DNA from: Campylobacter devanensis | Lineage (GTDB): Bacteria; Campylobacterota; Campylobacteria; Campylobacterales; Campylobacteraceae | Assembly (NCBI RefSeq): GCF_002139915.1 | Contig: NZ_CP018788.1 | Span: 930,001-994,000, forward strand | DNA length: 64,000 nucleotides | Direction of reading: 5' to 3' | Part shown: one piece after another, positions 62,296 to 64,000 of the stretch | How positions within the stretch are numbered: position 1 is the stretch's first letter | Layout: every line of letters begins with the position of its first letter | The notes under the pieces: generated by a model | Databases searched by the model: none | What the model saw: only the letters and a program-made list of their open reading frames with translations | What the model was told of the DNA's origin: nothing | Translations under genes and position numbers: made by a program

Positions 62296-63285
62296 TTAAA
62301 ATAGTGTTGGCTCATCTATGCTTTGAGCCAATACAGCCTCTACATCTTCATAATTTTCAAAAACTAAAGCATATCTAAACTCATCAAGCTTTTTTATATC
62401 TTCTATATCATCATATACAAAATCAGCCATAAACGCTACACTACTACTAGCCCTAGCACAGATAATAATATCACTAAATTTCTGCCTTAAAAGCGTAGCC
62501 TCTAGCCTAAAAAGCTCTTCATCGCTTTCGCAAATTATCGCTCTATGACTTTGGCCAAATTCTTTAATCACAAAAAATTTATCAACAAAAATCGCCTTAA
62601 AATGGCTAAATTTATCAAAACTATGAACCTTAAATCCCACACTATACTCATCAAAAAACCTCATCACACAAACTAAATCTTTTATAAAAATATTAGGAAA
62701 TTTAAGCTCACTATAGTAATTATTTTTAAATAAAATCGTAGTGTAAAAAAGCGATCCATTATCCATAAGCTCATAATGTAAATCGCTTAGACTATCATCG
62801 CTTAAACTTGCATGAGAAAAGCTAAGTCTATCAATCATCGCCTCATCATAGCTTAAAACTACCATATCGTTTTCTGCCTCAAGTATCTGCATAAAAGCTT
62901 TACTAATATCACAGCTAAATAGACACATCGATCTAGGTAGATATAAACACTCTAAAATCGAGCTTTGTAACTTTGTAAGATGGATGAAATTTAGCTCTTT
63001 TTGTGCTGAGAGAAATCTCATCAATCTTATCATCGCCATAACCACGCTATCAACTTTGATTATTGCTATTTCATCATCTTTGCTATTTAAGCTCAAATCA
63101 GTGATAATAGCATAAGCTCCACTTTTGATAGCGAGCAATGCGTCATCTATCGTCGCATTTAGAGCAAAATAAGCCATGCCAACTTTAACCAAATTTGGAT
63201 CTAGACAAAATCCATTTATCATACTGATTTTTGGGCTATTTTTTAACTCGCCATTTAATAGCGTGGTTAGGTTTTCTATTCTCAT
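62296..63285 (-). CDS. Conserved protein with a MurE/MurF N-domain-like start
   Basis: A 329-residue cytoplasmic-looking protein. The first 90 residues (MRIENLTTLLNGELKN, VKVGMAYFALNATIDDALL, IKSGAYAIITDLSL, IIKVDSVVMAMIRLMRFL) follow the pattern of the MurF substrate-binding domain (LNGEL...PGxLFVAL...A...GAxxLLV...DxxxAxxxLA). The remaining 240 residues are not recognised and no ATP-binding loop GKT is present. It lies one base after metG, with which it is probably co-transcribed. Function unknown; the MurF-like resemblance is by eye. Confidence 0.7.
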   Translation of the reverse strand: MRIENLTTLLNGELKNSPKISMINGFCLDPNLVKVGMAYFALNATIDDALLAIKSGAYAIITDLSLNSKDDEIAIIKVDSVVMAMIRLMRFLSAQKELNFIHLTKLQSSILECLYLPRSMCLFSCDISKAFMQILEAENDMVVLSYDEAMIDRLSFSHASLSDDSLSDLHYELMDNGSLFYTTILFKNNYYSELKFPNIFIKDLVCVMRFFDEYSVGFKVHSFDKFSHFKAIFVDKFFVIKEFGQSHRAIICESDEELFRLEATLLRQKFSDIIICARASSSVAFMADFVYDDIEDIKKLDEFRYALVFENYEDVEAVLAQSIDEPTLF

Positions 63286-64000
63286 CTATCCTACAATTGC
63301 TCCATTTTTTACACTTGCGTGAGTACCTAGAAGCGTTAGGCTCCCATCTTCAGCGCTAAGAATCATACCTTCACTTAAATGTTTAAATATCTTAGCTGGT
63401 TTTAAATTAGCTAAGACGCAAACTTGTTTGCCTATTAGGCTTTTTGGCTCATAATACTTAGCTATACCGCTGATAATCTGTCTTGGCTTCTCTTCGCCTA
63501 GATCGATTTTAAATTTAAGCAATTTATCACTACCTTCGATATTATCGCATTCTAAGATAGTTCCTACCTTTATAACACACTTTTTAAAATCATCAATTTT
63601 AATCTCTTCATCTTTTGATTTAATCTCATCTATTTTAGCCACCGGTGCTGGCGCCATCAGCTCGTGTTCTATCTTGGCAAATAGAGGAGTTGTGGCGTTG
63701 GCTTTAAAGTTGATTAAATTTGAGTTTATTATTAGCTCATTATAGCTATTTGTATTGATTTCAAATTCCAAAGTATCGGCTATTTTTTGAGCAGTTTGTG
63801 GCATAGCTGGACTTAGCAAAATAGCAACCCTAGCCAAAAGATTTGCCACCAATGCCACCAAGGCATTTGCTTCATCAAATTTATTATTCTTTACCAAATT
63901 CCAAGGCTCATATTTAGCGATAGTGGCATTTGCTATATTTAAAACCTTCCAAAGCTCTTCTAAATATCTATTTGGAGCGATATCTTCTAAACTAGCAAGT
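63286..64000 (-). CDS. metG: Methionyl-tRNA synthetase, C-terminal part (partial)
   Basis: The frame is open from the window edge (64000) to the stop at 63286, about 238 codons; the catalytic domain lies outside. Visible: the anticodon-binding helical domain (LEELWKVLNIANATIAKYEP, WNLVKNN, ARVAILLSPAMPQTA) and a C-terminal EMAP/Trbp111 tRNA-binding OB domain (KCVIKVGTILECDNIEGSDK, IISGIAKYYEPKSLIGKQV, SEGMILSAEDG). A TTG at 63897 is an internal codon, not the start. Confidence 0.92.
   Translation of the reverse strand, partial: LASLEDIAPNRYLEELWKVLNIANATIAKYEPWNLVKNNKFDEANALVALVANLLARVAILLSPAMPQTAQKIADTLEFEINTNSYNELIINSNLINFKANATTPLFAKIEHELMAPAPVAKIDEIKSKDEEIKIDDFKKCVIKVGTILECDNIEGSDKLLKFKIDLGEEKPRQIISGIAKYYEPKSLIGKQVCVLANLKPAKIFKHLSEGMILSAEDGSLTLLGTHASVKNGAIVG

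Noticed and set aside
1-64000. CRISPR array, prophage or insertion sequence
   Set aside because: No regularly spaced repeats, phage structural genes or transposase motifs were seen in the window.

Overview
The window is a low-GC (roughly 30-35 % by eye) epsilonproteobacterial chromosome segment, almost certainly a Campylobacter. The evidence is gene content and order: murF-hydrolase-antitoxin-ddl-ruvA-DUF342, flgB-flgC-fliE-pbp, clpS-clpA-aat, flgA-coaD-tmk-hisS-speA, a receiver-less cheB next to cheR, futalosine-pathway menaquinone genes, and many short G/C homopolymer tracts of the phase-variation type. Gene neighbourhoods resemble C. jejuni, but there are differences (short HisG, an aryl-polyene relic, an inverted-repeat glycan locus), so a C. 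fetus-like or other non-jejuni lineage is more likely. The species cannot be fixed from the sequence alone.

Layout. 1-38 kb is housekeeping DNA in tight operons: envelope and cofactor genes (BamB-like lipoprotein, coaX, hisG, psd), aromatic and peptidoglycan precursors (DAHP synthase, murA), moeA, a tRNA-Gly with a strong promoter directly before flgA, a compact coaD-tmk-hisS-speA-cysE-aspB operon, smpB, the N-end-rule set clpS-clpA-aat, flagellar rod genes, a penicillin-binding protein, mqnE with purine salvage genes, a pseudopilin, the murF-ddl-ruvA cluster and cheB-cheR. At 38.3 kb lies mqnC, followed at 39.4-42.3 kb by a decayed aryl-polyene-type cluster: an apparently intact phosphopantetheinyl transferase, then fragments of an MMPL exporter, two ketosynthases, a small membrane protein and a shortened AMP-ligase.

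42.6-59.9 kb is a glycan locus built around a large inverted repeat. Two 1,374-bp copies (49001-50374 and 51565-52938) are exactly collinear and encode identical UDP-ManNAc dehydrogenases (wecC type). They flank a 1,190-bp segment carrying a promoter, a G9 tract and wecB. Because the repeat includes the last 88 bp of wecB, all of wecC and the first 12 codons of the next gene, inversion of the middle segment would leave wecB intact. It would redirect its promoter from the right-hand cassette (two-domain glycosyltransferase, heparinase II/III-like lyase, discoidin/glycosyltransferase protein) to the left-hand cassette (giant FkbM/CgeB-like/GT protein, GT4 half, DUF6270-like protein, CgeB-like transferase). 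This looks like an either-or glycan switch, similar in logic to the C. fetus sap S-layer promoter inversion. Homopolymer tracts add further on/off control: G9 in the first codons of the giant gene, G10 at the end of the DUF6270-like gene, G9 in the lyase and G9 in the wecB leader.

60-64 kb holds a 2-oxoglutarate/Fe(II)-type oxygenase, a CZB-type chemoreceptor switched off by a C7 tract, a conserved protein whose N-terminus resembles the MurF substrate-binding domain (missing from the MurF of this window), and the C-terminal part of metG. I saw no insertion sequence, CRISPR array or prophage.
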